Source: Deferribacter abyssi (GTDB taxonomy: Bacteria > Chrysiogenota > Deferribacteres > Deferribacterales > Deferribacteraceae). From it: a stretch of 58,971 nt of DNA. Location: NCBI RefSeq assembly GCF_049472655.1, contig NZ_JAQNCS010000016.1:1-58971 (forward strand). Reading direction: 5' to 3'. The stretch's first letter is position 1, and each line of letters starts with the position of its first letter. The notes below the pieces were generated by a model. That model searched no databases, was not told the DNA's origin, and was given only the letters and a program-made list of their open reading frames with translations. Shown piece after piece: positions 7,763 through 15,499 of this stretch. A program made the translations under genes and the position numbers.

Positions 7763-9072
7763 AGAGTAACAGCAATAATACGTACAAAAACATTTTTTTG
7801 CAAATGGCGTCACTAAATCTTGAGGGCAATATTATACCTCATTCATGGTATGAAGCAATTACGTTCGATAACGGAAAACCTCATTTACCAGCGATTATAA
7901 TTCTGTCTGATATAGTCTATTGGTATAAACCAGAACCAGTTAAAGACGAAACAACCGGAAAGTTTTTAGGATACAGAAAAAAAATCAAAGAAGATTTACT
8001 TCAAAGAAGCTACAAATCATTTGAAAATCAATTCGGTTTTTCGAAAAAACAAATAAAAACCGCATTGATTAAACTAGAGGAATTAGGATTAACCAAGAGA
8101 ATATTTCGTAACATTGAAATAGATAATGGTTCAAAACTAACAAACGTAATGTATATACAAATATTTCCTGAAAAAATAAAAAAGCTAACTTATGGTCATT
8201 CGTCAGAAATAATATCAAGCTCTACCAGATCAAATGAGAAGCACACCTATGGACATACAGGGACAGAGGTATGCACTTCGGAAAATCCTGAAAAATCAAG
8301 GCAGGGACACACCTATGGACATACAGGTACAGAGGTATGCACTTCTATGTCCAGAGGGTATGGACATACAGGGACAGAGGGTATGGACATAGAGGGACAT
8401 ACAAATACAGAGAATACAATTACGGAGATTTCAATTACAGAAAATAATAATTCTTTAAATACTACTGCACCGAACGATAACGGATCGTTCTGTGCTGACG
8501 GAAAGAGAGAGGAAGGTCAAACTTCAACTAATAATCAACAACAAGAAAAAACTCAAAAAACAAACCAACCTGAAACACCCTCTTTAGAAATTCAAAACGA
8601 TACTAAAAACGTAGACAGGGATACAACGGTAAACGAGTCTGATAGCGTAGACTGCAAGATAGAAAGGAAGAGTTCCGCCCGTGCCGCTGCCGGCGATGGA
8701 TTAGTTGCGAGCGAGCCCACCGACCCGCCCGCTGGTGATAAGCATCGAAAGACTGGGACTGGTCTGGGATATAAAAGTATAGCCAATAAAAAGCCAAAAA
8801 TCAACTTTAATTTTGAGACTGAGGAATGGGAAAACATAACGGAGTCGCATATATCAGACTGGAGCGAGGCGTTCCCTGCGTGTGATATTAAGGTTGAATT
8901 GAAACGTATGAGACTATGGTTGCTTGCTAATCCTCGCAAACGGAAAAAGAACTACGAGAAATTTATCCTTAACTGGTTATCAAAACAACAGGACAGGGGC
9001 GGAACAAAAACATCAGAATCAGATACCAGCGAGAAAAAGGTTAAATACATAATTAGACCTTATAGCGCTTAG
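7759..9072 (+). CDS. Probable replication initiator, lambda-O-like organisation
   Basis: This 437-residue protein has an N-terminal winged-helix-like region (about 20-140: LPAIIILSDIVYWYKPEP and FGFSKKQIKTALIKLEELGLTKRIF), a low-complexity middle, and a C-terminal domain (about 350-425: TEEWENITESHISDWSEAFPACD and LLANPRKRKKNYEKFILNWLSKQ) typical of phage-type initiators and helicase loaders. The middle encodes repeated YGHTGTE peptides from DNA repeats that look like origin iterons. A DnaB-type helicase gene follows at once. A GC-rich patch encodes SSARAAAGDGLVASEPTDPP near residue 310. The function is inferred from layout. Confidence 0.7.
   Translation: MKSNSNNTYKNIFLQMASLNLEGNIIPHSWYEAITFDNGKPHLPAIIILSDIVYWYKPEPVKDETTGKFLGYRKKIKEDLLQRSYKSFENQFGFSKKQIKTALIKLEELGLTKRIFRNIEIDNGSKLTNVMYIQIFPEKIKKLTYGHSSEIISSSTRSNEKHTYGHTGTEVCTSENPEKSRQGHTYGHTGTEVCTSMSRGYGHTGTEGMDIEGHTNTENTITEISITENNNSLNTTAPNDNGSFCADGKREEGQTSTNNQQQEKTQKTNQPETPSLEIQNDTKNVDRDTTVNESDSVDCKIERKSSARAAAGDGLVASEPTDPPAGDKHRKTGTGLGYKSIANKKPKINFNFETEEWENITESHISDWSEAFPACDIKVELKRMRLWLLANPRKRKKNYEKFILNWLSKQQDRGGTKTSESDTSEKKVKYIIRPYSA
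8190..8405 (+). repeat. Iteron array inside the initiator gene, candidate replication origin
   Basis: The word TATGGACATACAGGGACAG recurs at 8248, 8314 (one change), 8359 and, partly, 8382, with a decayed copy at 8190 and a short inverted TATGTCC at 8346. Two copies extend leftward with CACACC and rightward with GAGGTATGCACTTC. Spacings are 66, 45 and 23 bases. An AT-rich stretch follows at about 8400-8460. Iterons inside the initiator gene next to an AT-rich melting region is the design of the lambda O/ori system. Confidence 0.65.
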
Positions 9073-9083
9073 GAGGTATGACG

Positions 9084-10358
9084 ATGAAATATTTTGAATT
9101 CGATTACTCAACCATGCAAGAATATGTAATCAATAGTTTGCTTATTAATAATGAATTTTTATACTTAGCGGATTTAAAAAAAGAGTATTTTACCGGTAAG
9201 TATCATAGACTTGCATCATTAATCATAGAAAAAATTAAATCTGGAGAAAATGTTAGCCTTTCTTCAGTAACACCATTAATCATTAAATTAAAGCTAGAAA
9301 ACGTAATTGACAACGTAAACGGGGCATTTAGTGAAAACGAGTATATTTCAGCAGTTGAGTCTTTAAGAGCGTTCTATCAGCTAAAAAGCGTCAAAAATCT
9401 TTTAGAAAAATACATTACCCATATCGACAGACAGTTAGTTCCCGAAATGGATTTAGTGTCAGACTTAATTTTGAAGCTTGAAAATATGCAGGAACAGGAA
9501 ACAAAGCAGTTAGTAGTTGATATTAAGGAAATTGAAGATGAAATAGAGACGGCATTGCAGGAGCTTATAGACAATGAAACAAAGATTGGTGTTCAGACCG
9601 GTTTAGAAAATTTTGACAGAGTTGTTGGCGGTTTAAAGAACGGGTTTATTTACGGTATAGCAGGCCGAACACATATGGGAAAAACAGAATTTGGGTTAGA
9701 ATTGGCTTTAAGGGCATTAGAGCAAGGAAAAAAGATTTTGTATTTTAATTTTGAACAGCAGGGTAAAGATATTGCAAAGCTCCTATCAATTAAAAAAGCC
9801 GGTTTTTCATATACGGAAATCGATAATGACAATTTAGATATTTTTAAGATTTTTGATGCGAAAGATTGGCTTGTAAGTCAGGATTTTATTTTAGCCAAAA
9901 AAGTATGCACTGATTTTGATATTGTATCGACAGTAAAAAAGCTAAAAATGCAAGAGAAAGTAGATATAGTTTTTATTGACTATCTTGGGCTTATATCTCT
10001 TAGCAACTACCCGTCTTACATGACAAGGCATGAAAAAATGGCTGAAGTTTCAAAAAATCTTAAGAAGTTGGCTGTAGAAGTAAATATTCCTATCGTCGTA
10101 ATGATACAAATAAACAGAGAAGTTGAAAAACTAAAAGACAAACGTCCGTTGATGTCGCATTTAAGGGATAGCGGACAAATTGAGCAGGATCTAGACTGTA
10201 TTATGCTCCTATACCGTCCAAATTACTACGACAAAAGTTTACCTGATTTTTTAGAAGTAAATGTTGCAAAAAACAGAGTGACTCACAGAACCGGCAAGAT
10301 ATTTTTTACGCTCGAATACGGCCGATTAGAACCTGCTAACGTAGCAATTGAAGCATGA
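9084..10358 (+). CDS. DnaB-type replicative helicase
   Basis: This RecA-fold helicase has a short N-terminal helical domain, a linker with GVQTGLENFDRVVGGLKNGFIYGIAG, a Walker A GRTHMGKTEFG near residue 190, Walker B VDIVFIDYLGL near 295, and the C-terminal SGQIEQDLDCIMLLYRP block. These are the DnaB order and motifs. The Walker A carries H-M where most DnaBs have a small residue. I prefer the ATG at 9084, seven bases from AGGAGG, over that at 9078, which touches it. It is encoded straight after the initiator and would be loaded by it. Confidence 0.9.
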   Translation: MKYFEFDYSTMQEYVINSLLINNEFLYLADLKKEYFTGKYHRLASLIIEKIKSGENVSLSSVTPLIIKLKLENVIDNVNGAFSENEYISAVESLRAFYQLKSVKNLLEKYITHIDRQLVPEMDLVSDLILKLENMQEQETKQLVVDIKEIEDEIETALQELIDNETKIGVQTGLENFDRVVGGLKNGFIYGIAGRTHMGKTEFGLELALRALEQGKKILYFNFEQQGKDIAKLLSIKKAGFSYTEIDNDNLDIFKIFDAKDWLVSQDFILAKKVCTDFDIVSTVKKLKMQEKVDIVFIDYLGLISLSNYPSYMTRHEKMAEVSKNLKKLAVEVNIPIVVMIQINREVEKLKDKRPLMSHLRDSGQIEQDLDCIMLLYRPNYYDKSLPDFLEVNVAKNRVTHRTGKIFFTLEYGRLEPANVAIEA

Positions 10359-10618
10359 GGTGGGCTGTGAATTTTTGGCAGAATGAACGGATGAACACTT
10401 TTCAAAAAGCTATTCACTGGATAGGAGAAAGATACGATTGGACTGACAATGAAGAAGCGGAAAGGGAGCTTTTTAAGAGGTTAAACAAAATAGACATGCT
10501 TATCTTAAACGAGGCAGATATTGAAAGAATTAAAAACGAATGCAGGAAATTATGCTTATTCGTCAGAAGAAATTTTAACAAAAAAGGAGTACAGAATGGC
10601 AACAAACAAGTTTATTAA
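10355..10618 (+). CDS. Small helical protein, paralog of the protein at 11315
   Basis: This protein of up to 87 residues starts in an ATGA overlap with the helicase stop. A GTG at 10367 behind GAGGTGGG is an alternative start. The body (AIHWIGERYDWTDNEEAERELFKRLNKIDMLILNEADIERIKNECRKLCLFVRRNF) predicts as helical. It shares the IER..E.RK.C.F....F ending with the protein encoded at 11315, on the other side of the intervening ParB-like gene, so the two look like diverged duplicates. No family is recognised. Confidence 0.6.
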   Translation: MRWAVNFWQNERMNTFQKAIHWIGERYDWTDNEEAERELFKRLNKIDMLILNEADIERIKNECRKLCLFVRRNFNKKGVQNGNKQVY

Positions 10619-11312
10619 ACAGGTTAACAATTCAAAACTTGAATTTGCCGATAGGCAAATCAAAAGCTGGTATGATGTTTTCAAAAAAGATTATGAGCCT
10701 TTTGTTGTGTGTTGTGAATGGATATCTGACACATCAATAAACATCGGCTCAATAATAGGCACAAAACATCCCGATTACATAGGTTTGACATGGAGAGAAT
10801 TTATAAAAGTTGGAAAAAGAATGCCGTTAAACATACAACTATATGAGCAGAATCCCGATTATTACTATAATGTCGATAAAAAACTTCCAGAAATATCATA
10901 TATTTCAATAGACAAGACTAATTACTACGTTGATGCCGATGGTAATCATAGAACAGCCATAGCAAAATTTATTTTTGAAAACAGTCGATTATTTCAGGGT
11001 GTATCAATAACAAATCTTAAGATCGATTATGATTTTTATAAGTTTTATAGAAGTTTTATTCAAACGATTAAAACCAAAAATCTACCTTTACATGTAGATG
11101 TAAATTCAAAGCACGTTGTTCGTGAAGATGGTTCTGGTTGGTGTAGAGATTATTTTGAAACGGAATTTTCTGTAGTCAATTATAGAAACAATACTCATGC
11201 GAATTACAGTAAAACTGAATTTGGAATGTTAGTCAGTTATTTTGCGAGAACCAACAGGCTTATTCGATTTTTCAAAGTTCCCGAAAAGTTTGCTGTATTA
11301 AGAGGGATTTAA
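10596..11312 (+). CDS. ParB/sulfiredoxin-fold-like protein
   Basis: This 238-residue protein starts at the ATG behind AAGGAG at 10586. The central YYVDADGNHRTAIAKFIF (near residue 110) matches the G-x-HR box of ParB/sulfiredoxin-like domains, which bind nucleotides. Upstream is YISIDKTNY and downstream a C-terminal region without a recognised helix-turn-helix. It overlaps the preceding gene by 23 bases and stands two bases before the next, so it belongs to the replication operon. Its role is unknown; nucleic-acid binding or an NTPase switch is possible. Confidence 0.55.
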   Translation: MATNKFIKQVNNSKLEFADRQIKSWYDVFKKDYEPFVVCCEWISDTSINIGSIIGTKHPDYIGLTWREFIKVGKRMPLNIQLYEQNPDYYYNVDKKLPEISYISIDKTNYYVDADGNHRTAIAKFIFENSRLFQGVSITNLKIDYDFYKFYRSFIQTIKTKNLPLHVDVNSKHVVREDGSGWCRDYFETEFSVVNYRNNTHANYSKTEFGMLVSYFARTNRLIRFFKVPEKFAVLRGI

Positions 11313-11314
11313 GA

Positions 11315-11581
11315 ATGCAAGAAACCTATAAAAAACTTGAAATATATCACAGGTTAATGGCTTGGTTAAGGGAAAGGTTTATTTATCCCGAAGGAGCTAT
11401 TTATGATGAATTCAGACATAGAATGCAGAAACTTGGCGAGTTGCTTGCCGATTATGACGTCAGTATTGAGCGGTTTGTTCAAGAAGCAAGAAAGATTTGT
11501 GCTTTTGCAAACAAGCATTTTTCAAGGATCAAAATAGGAGGATATTATGCAGGGGACAGCGCTACAAACTGTAGAAAATAA
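11315..11581 (+). CDS. Small helical protein, paralog of the protein at 10355
   Basis: This 88-residue protein (YHRLMAWLRERFIYPEGAIYDEFRHRMQKLGELLADYDVSIERFVQEARKICAFANKHFSR) shares its helix pattern and C-terminal IER..EARK.C.F motif with the 10355 product. The last 12 codons overlap the start of the next gene, so the tail YAGDSATNCRK may be a by-product of that overlap. The function is unknown. Its place between the ParB-like gene and a recombination-type gene suggests DNA metabolism. Confidence 0.6.
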   Translation: MQETYKKLEIYHRLMAWLRERFIYPEGAIYDEFRHRMQKLGELLADYDVSIERFVQEARKICAFANKHFSRIKIGGYYAGDSATNCRK

Positions 11582-12323
11582 GCAGAATGCTCAAAATCAA
11601 TTAAGCTTAAATAAGCCGTTATTAACTCCTCAGGATATTGTACATCAGGTAAATTTAATTCAGGAAGTCATGAAAACAGTCATGAAAGAAGGCGAACATT
11701 ACGGAATTATACCGGGAACTAAGAAACCGACTTTGTATAAAGCTGGAGCTGAGAAGCTACTAATCACGTTCAGGCTTGATCCTGAATATGAGGTAATTTC
11801 ATCTGTTCATGAAAAAGACTTTGTTTCCTATACAGTCAAGTGCACTCTTTATCATATTAACACGGGTAATAGAGTATCTTCAGGGTTGGGTAGTTGCAAC
11901 AGTAGAGAAAAGAAATACAGGAAGCAGAACCCATACGATATAGATAACACTATCCTGAAAATGGCTTCGAAAAGGGCTTTGATTGCGGCTGTGTTAAATG
12001 GAACTGCGGCATCTGATATTTTCACGCAGGACGTAGAGGATTTATCAGGAATGTTAGAGAATGACGTTATAGTTCAGAAAATAAATAAACAAGTAAAGAC
12101 AGAGAAATCGAAGGTTAGTTATAAATTTTTACTTGGAGAGTTGCTAGTCAAAAAATATGGAATCGATATCAAGAAGGAGAAAGATAGAGCTGTAGAATTT
12201 ATCTATCAGAGAACCGGCAAAAAGTCTTTAACGGAAGAGGAAGCCAAACAGTTATATGAGAAGTTAAAGATGGAAAACGAAGTTATTTTTAAAGAGGAAG
12301 AAGAGGACGATATTCCTTTTTAA
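11547..12323 (+). CDS. Phage-type DNA metabolism protein with SSB-like tail
   Basis: This 258-residue protein contains MKEGEHYGIIPGTKKPTLYKAGAEKLLITFRLDPEYEV and YDIDNTILKMASKRALIAAVLNGTAASDIFTQDVED, a conserved pattern I know from phage and mobile-element proteins near recombination genes, usually annotated as hypothetical. The end KEEEEDDIPF is like the C-terminal tip of SSB that recruits repair and replication partners. The start follows AGGAGG. A role in single-strand annealing or as an SSB-hub protein is inferred. Confidence 0.6.
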   Translation: MQGTALQTVENKQNAQNQLSLNKPLLTPQDIVHQVNLIQEVMKTVMKEGEHYGIIPGTKKPTLYKAGAEKLLITFRLDPEYEVISSVHEKDFVSYTVKCTLYHINTGNRVSSGLGSCNSREKKYRKQNPYDIDNTILKMASKRALIAAVLNGTAASDIFTQDVEDLSGMLENDVIVQKINKQVKTEKSKVSYKFLLGELLVKKYGIDIKKEKDRAVEFIYQRTGKKSLTEEEAKQLYEKLKMENEVIFKEEEEDDIPF

Positions 12324-12344
12324 AAATAAAGTTAGGAGGCAGAT

Positions 12345-12539
12345 ATGATCATTCAGGCAAAAGATAAAAAATTAAAAATAAACGCAAAAAAACACACAGG
12401 GTGCAAAAACTTCACATGTCAGGAATGCGGGCTTGAATTTGAATATATGGAAGTGGTAACAAATAGGTTTTTTTGTCCAGTTTGCGGCGCATATATGGAC
12501 ATTTGTACTGGTTGTGGCCAGTGCGGAAGATGGAATTAA
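12345..12539 (+). CDS. Small zinc-ribbon protein
   Basis: This 64-residue protein carries several cysteine pairs: FTCQECGLEF, FFCPVCGAYM, then DICTGCGQCGRWN. The first two form a treble-clef or ribbon-like zinc site. The gene begins after AGGAGGCAGAT, the ribosome site spelling that recurs on this element, but here no complementary anti-SD strand lies upstream. The function is unknown. It is cotranscribed with replication genes. Confidence 0.6.
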   Translation: MIIQAKDKKLKINAKKHTGCKNFTCQECGLEFEYMEVVTNRFFCPVCGAYMDICTGCGQCGRWN

Positions 12540-12550
12540 GGGAGGTGCTA

Positions 12551-12742
12551 ATGAGTGTAAGGGAAAAGGTAATCTCTGAGAAAAAACAGGGGCTTGGCAT
12601 TCTTTTATGTCAAGCAGTCGATTTGCTCAATAAAGAGCAATATGAGAACGCAATAATAACATTGGAGCAAGCTATTAAAAAAGTGAGAGACATAAAAATC
12701 TTGAAGCAAAACAACAACAAAAAGGAGGTTTGTCATGCTTAG
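12551..12742 (+). CDS. Small helical protein
   Basis: This 63-residue protein (EKKQGLGILLCQAVDLLNKEQYENAIITLEQAIKKVRDIKILK) resembles a single TPR-like helical hairpin. The ATG sits right after GGGAGGTGCTA, and its last bases overlap the next gene's start. No specific function can be assigned. Confidence 0.55.
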   Translation: MSVREKVISEKKQGLGILLCQAVDLLNKEQYENAIITLEQAIKKVRDIKILKQNNNKKEVCHA

Positions 12743-13193
12743 CACAGTTGGAGCATTATGGAAAAAAGATTACAAAGGTGAGGATGGCAAGAAACATGCT
12801 TTTCTTACTGGTGAAGTAAATCTTGGCATTCTTGGTCGCAAAAGGATATCAGCGTTTAAAAATGAAAAGAAGGAAAAAGATACACATCCAGATTGGCGTA
12901 TTGTTATGTCTGAAGAGGTGGCTAGTGATGATGGGAAGAAGGAATACAAGCAGAATACTTGTGGAGCTCTTTGGTTAAAGGAGTATACGGATAAGGATGG
13001 TAATAATAAGAAATATTTTTCAGGTGTTATTCAAATTGGATTAATGGAGCATAATATTGCAATATTTGCCAACGAGAACAAAAAAGAAGAAAAACATCCC
13101 GATTATCGAATTGTTTTCAGTAGGCCTGATAGAATGACGCCAGATCAGGATATAGAGAATGACGGTTTTGATGAAGATGATCTACCATTTTAG
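12735..13193 (+). CDS. Tandem-repeat protein with SSB-like tail, possible single-strand DNA-binding protein
   Basis: This 152-residue protein is built of two repeats: VGALWKKDYKGEDGKKHAFLTG...HPDWRIVMSEE, then CGALWLKEYTDKDGNNKKYFSG...HPDYRIVFSRP. Each reads as a small beta-rich unit, similar in style to DUF736/OB-like domains. The C-terminus GFDEDDLPF is an SSB-type acidic tip. Two OB-like units plus this tip would make a compact non-canonical SSB, separate from the ordinary ssb at 28714. The fold is inferred. AAAGGAGG precedes the ATG. Confidence 0.6.
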   Translation: MLSTVGALWKKDYKGEDGKKHAFLTGEVNLGILGRKRISAFKNEKKEKDTHPDWRIVMSEEVASDDGKKEYKQNTCGALWLKEYTDKDGNNKKYFSGVIQIGLMEHNIAIFANENKKEEKHPDYRIVFSRPDRMTPDQDIENDGFDEDDLPF

Positions 13194-13216
13194 AGGGGTT
13201 ATTCCCCTCTATTTTT
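13191..13216 (+). terminator. Intrinsic terminator after the replication operon
   Basis: A perfect eight-base-pair stem, TAGAGGGG with CCCCTCTA around TTATT, is followed by TTTTT. The stem includes the stop codon of the SSB-tail gene. Confidence 0.8.
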
Positions 13217-13231
13217 AGCGGGAGGTAATTA

Positions 13232-13435
13232 ATGCAGGACGTTAAATGGATTAATTACGGAGGTGATTTAATATGCGATATGAAAATGGCGTCAAAAATC
13301 TTAATGTTAAAAGAAAGAACTATCTACAATCTAATATCGAAGGGAGAGTTAAGAGTTTTAAAAATAGGGAAAAGGAATTTTTTCACCAAAGAGGAAATAG
13401 AAAAGTATCAGAGGCAGAGAGTTATATTGAAGTGA
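13232..13435 (+). CDS. MerR/excisionase-type helix-turn-helix protein
   Basis: This 67-residue protein contains DMKMASKILMLKERTIYNLISKGELRVLKIGKRNFFTKEEIEKYQRQ, the pattern of HTH_17/excisionase DNA-binding domains (helix-turn-helix plus K-I-G-K wing). GGGAGGTAATTA precedes the ATG. It starts after a terminator, so it probably heads a new transcript reaching parB. Candidate roles are a directionality factor for an element recombinase or a partition regulator. Confidence 0.75.
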   Translation: MQDVKWINYGGDLICDMKMASKILMLKERTIYNLISKGELRVLKIGKRNFFTKEEIEKYQRQRVILK

Positions 13436-13674
13436 GATATTTAAATTCTGTGCTTGATATAATTGTTAAGGCAAAAGATATTGAGTTTTGGAAACTTGTA
13501 GAATTGCTTAAAAAGAAACTGCCTGATGCCGATAGTGTTTTAAATAAAGACTTGAAAATTCAAGGTAAATTTCCTTATCAGATAGGCATTTGGATTGCGA
13601 AAAGATATTATAAACTTGCAAGCAGTATAAGCGTATTTGATCCTGTTACTAAAGATTATGTTCGTATTTTTTAG
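13432..13674 (+). CDS. Small protein of unknown function
   Basis: The likely start is the GTG at 13432, overlapping the excisionase-like stop as GTGA. This gives an 80-residue protein (RYLNSVLDIIVKAKDIEFWKLVELLKKKLPDADSVLN...). The same frame is open further upstream, but that part only shadows the excisionase gene. No family is recognised. Confidence 0.5.
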   Translation: MRYLNSVLDIIVKAKDIEFWKLVELLKKKLPDADSVLNKDLKIQGKFPYQIGIWIAKRYYKLASSISVFDPVTKDYVRIF

Positions 13675-13679
13675 TAAAC

Positions 13680-13709
13680 AAAGTGAAATAAAGTGAAAAA
13701 AAGTGAAAT
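13680..13709 (+). repeat. Three 10-bp direct repeats upstream of parB
   Basis: AAAGTGAAAT, AAAGTGAAAA and AAAGTGAAAT follow one another head to tail, one per helical turn, 35 bases before the parB start. They could be a centromere-like or autoregulatory binding site for ParB or for the excisionase-like protein. Confidence 0.6.
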
Positions 13710-13743
13710 ATGTCCCTGAGTGCAAAATAAGGAGGAAGATTTT

Positions 13744-14754
13744 ATGAAAGTTTTAATGATTAGTATAAGCCAATTAAAACCTCACGAAAAAAATAAAGAA
13801 TTTTTTGAGGATGTTGTTGGATACGATTTCGAAGAATTGAAGAGAAGCATTATTGAAAACGGTCTTATAGAGCCTTTGGTTGTTACACCAGATACAAATG
13901 GATATTATAAAATAATTTGCGGTAATCAGAGATATAAAGCCTGTAAAGAACTTAATATAGAAGAACTTCCTTGTATCGTTAAAAAATTTGAAAATAAAAA
14001 CGAAGAAATTAAAACATTAATTGAAGATAATCTTATCCGAAGACATTTAACACCCTATCAGAGAGCCAAGTTAATGAATGAACTGTATAAACTTTCTGAC
14101 AAAAAAACAAAAACTGAAAAGATACAAGAACTGTGCGAAAAAACGGAATATAAAACAAGGCAAATAAACAAGTATTTAAAAATCGCTAATAACTTAATCC
14201 CTGAATTTGCGGCAATGCTTGATAAAGGGGAAATAAATATAAATACCGCAAACGAACTTGCCACTCATTCAAAAGAAGTCCAATACGAAATATACAATGT
14301 AGTTAAAGAAAAAGCCTCTAATGATGTAAAAGAAACTATAAACACTCAGTTACAAAAAATAAAACAATTGCTAAATGAAAATAAAAAGAAGGACGAAAAA
14401 ATCAAAAAAATAGAAAGGGAATATCTTGAATTTAAAAACAACGTAAAAATTAAAGGGCTTGAACCTGAAACCATCAAACGAGACGCAGAAATCGTTAGAG
14501 ACATAATAGCAATTAACTATCATATTTTAAACCTGATAAAAAAATGCGCAAGATACTCGATAGATATGAAAAAAATGGGTTTTGCTGATGAAAATATAGA
14601 AATAGACACAACCTTATTCAGTTCTGTTAAACCCCCAGTCGTTCCGATTTTTAGGGTAGATTTAAAGAACGTTGCTGATTATATTGAATTGAGTGAAGAC
14701 GAAAAAAAATACGAGGAAGTTATACAAGAGCATGTGTTGAAGTTTTTGGAGTAG
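13744..14754 (+). CDS. parB: ParB-family partition/nucleoid-binding protein
   Basis: This 336-residue ParB protein has an N-terminal domain with ISISQLKPHEKNKEFF, the IENGLIEPLVV strand and the CTP-binding-like CGNQRYKACKEL (GxxR box). The ENLIRRHLTPYQRA-type motif (here IEDNLIRRHLTPYQRAKLM) and a helix-turn-helix region follow (KTRQINKYLKIA). The C-terminal half is a charged coiled coil. The ATG lies behind AGGAGG. No parA lies beside it, which is unusual. It may act as a regulator or use a host ParA. A separate ParM-like system lies at 24330. Confidence 0.85.
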   Translation: MKVLMISISQLKPHEKNKEFFEDVVGYDFEELKRSIIENGLIEPLVVTPDTNGYYKIICGNQRYKACKELNIEELPCIVKKFENKNEEIKTLIEDNLIRRHLTPYQRAKLMNELYKLSDKKTKTEKIQELCEKTEYKTRQINKYLKIANNLIPEFAAMLDKGEININTANELATHSKEVQYEIYNVVKEKASNDVKETINTQLQKIKQLLNENKKKDEKIKKIEREYLEFKNNVKIKGLEPETIKRDAEIVRDIIAINYHILNLIKKCARYSIDMKKMGFADENIEIDTTLFSSVKPPVVPIFRVDLKNVADYIELSEDEKKYEEVIQEHVLKFLE

Positions 14755-14758
14755 AATA

Positions 14759-15499
14759 TTGCTTAAGTATGACGAAATAATAAGATTCTTAAAGAAAAGA
14801 AAATTACTAAACAAACATATTGCTGAAATAACCGGATTGTCTATCTCTTATATACAACAAAATTACGGTTTAGATAAATGTTATGTAGCAAAATTTCCTA
14901 ATAAAAGAGTAATAGAAATAGCCAAATTGTTAATAATAAAAAGAGGTAAAAACTTTTTAGAGGTTCTCAAAATCTTATCGGAATATGACGCAAATATACT
15001 ATACGAAAGTTTAAGTGATATATTGGACAAGCAATACCTCAACGTTGTTGACATTTTTTTTCAAGACGCTTCAAAACTACTTCAACTGGGGCTTTCTTTA
15101 CGTCAAGTGTGTAAACTTTTAGAATATGCAAACGATGGATTCACTCCCGATCATTCGAGTTTAAGAAAAACACTCATCAAAAAGGGATTGTATAACCCAA
15201 AGATTATTAATTTAAATTCACAAAAAATAACATTGAGAGATAAGAAAAAAATATTGCTTTATATCCAAAGAAATAATCTTAAACTCAGAATAGAAGATTT
15301 TATGTTATTGTATTCAAAGTTTTCAGACGTTCATGTTAAAATATTATTCGAATTGCTAGAAAATAGTGAGAATTATGAAATAAAAAAATGTATATGCTGC
15401 GGAAAGGAATATTTGTTTAGGGACAAAAAAAACCGTTTATGTTCAAATTGTCGCAACAAGACAAGTTTTGATAACCATTATGGCGTTTTATCAATTTGA
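14759..15499 (+). CDS. Helix-turn-helix protein with C-terminal zinc finger, function unknown
   Basis: This 246-residue protein starts at a TTG four bases after parB. The N-terminus has a helix-turn-helix-like segment (LLNKHIAEITGLSISYIQQNYGLD). The middle is helical. The C-terminus has CICCGKEYLFRDKKNRLCSNCR, a C4 zinc finger similar to that of the small protein at 25264. It overlaps the convergent DUF192 gene by 22 bases. It is coupled to parB, so a partition or regulatory role is possible. Confidence 0.55.
   Translation: MLKYDEIIRFLKKRKLLNKHIAEITGLSISYIQQNYGLDKCYVAKFPNKRVIEIAKLLIIKRGKNFLEVLKILSEYDANILYESLSDILDKQYLNVVDIFFQDASKLLQLGLSLRQVCKLLEYANDGFTPDHSSLRKTLIKKGLYNPKIINLNSQKITLRDKKKILLYIQRNNLKLRIEDFMLLYSKFSDVHVKILFELLENSENYEIKKCICCGKEYLFRDKKNRLCSNCRNKTSFDNHYGVLSI

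Noticed and set aside
8592..8939. Minus-strand frame opposite the initiator gene
   Set aside because: It is open because of the GC-rich island and the biased codons of the real gene; no start signal is seen.
10521..10595. An upstream start for the ParB-like protein giving 25 more residues
   Set aside because: That stretch is read out of frame through the preceding gene; the ATG at 10596 has its own AAGGAG.
13273..13431. An N-terminal extension of the protein at 13432
   Set aside because: It overlaps the excisionase-like gene in another frame and has no ribosome site; the GTGA overlap gives a better start.
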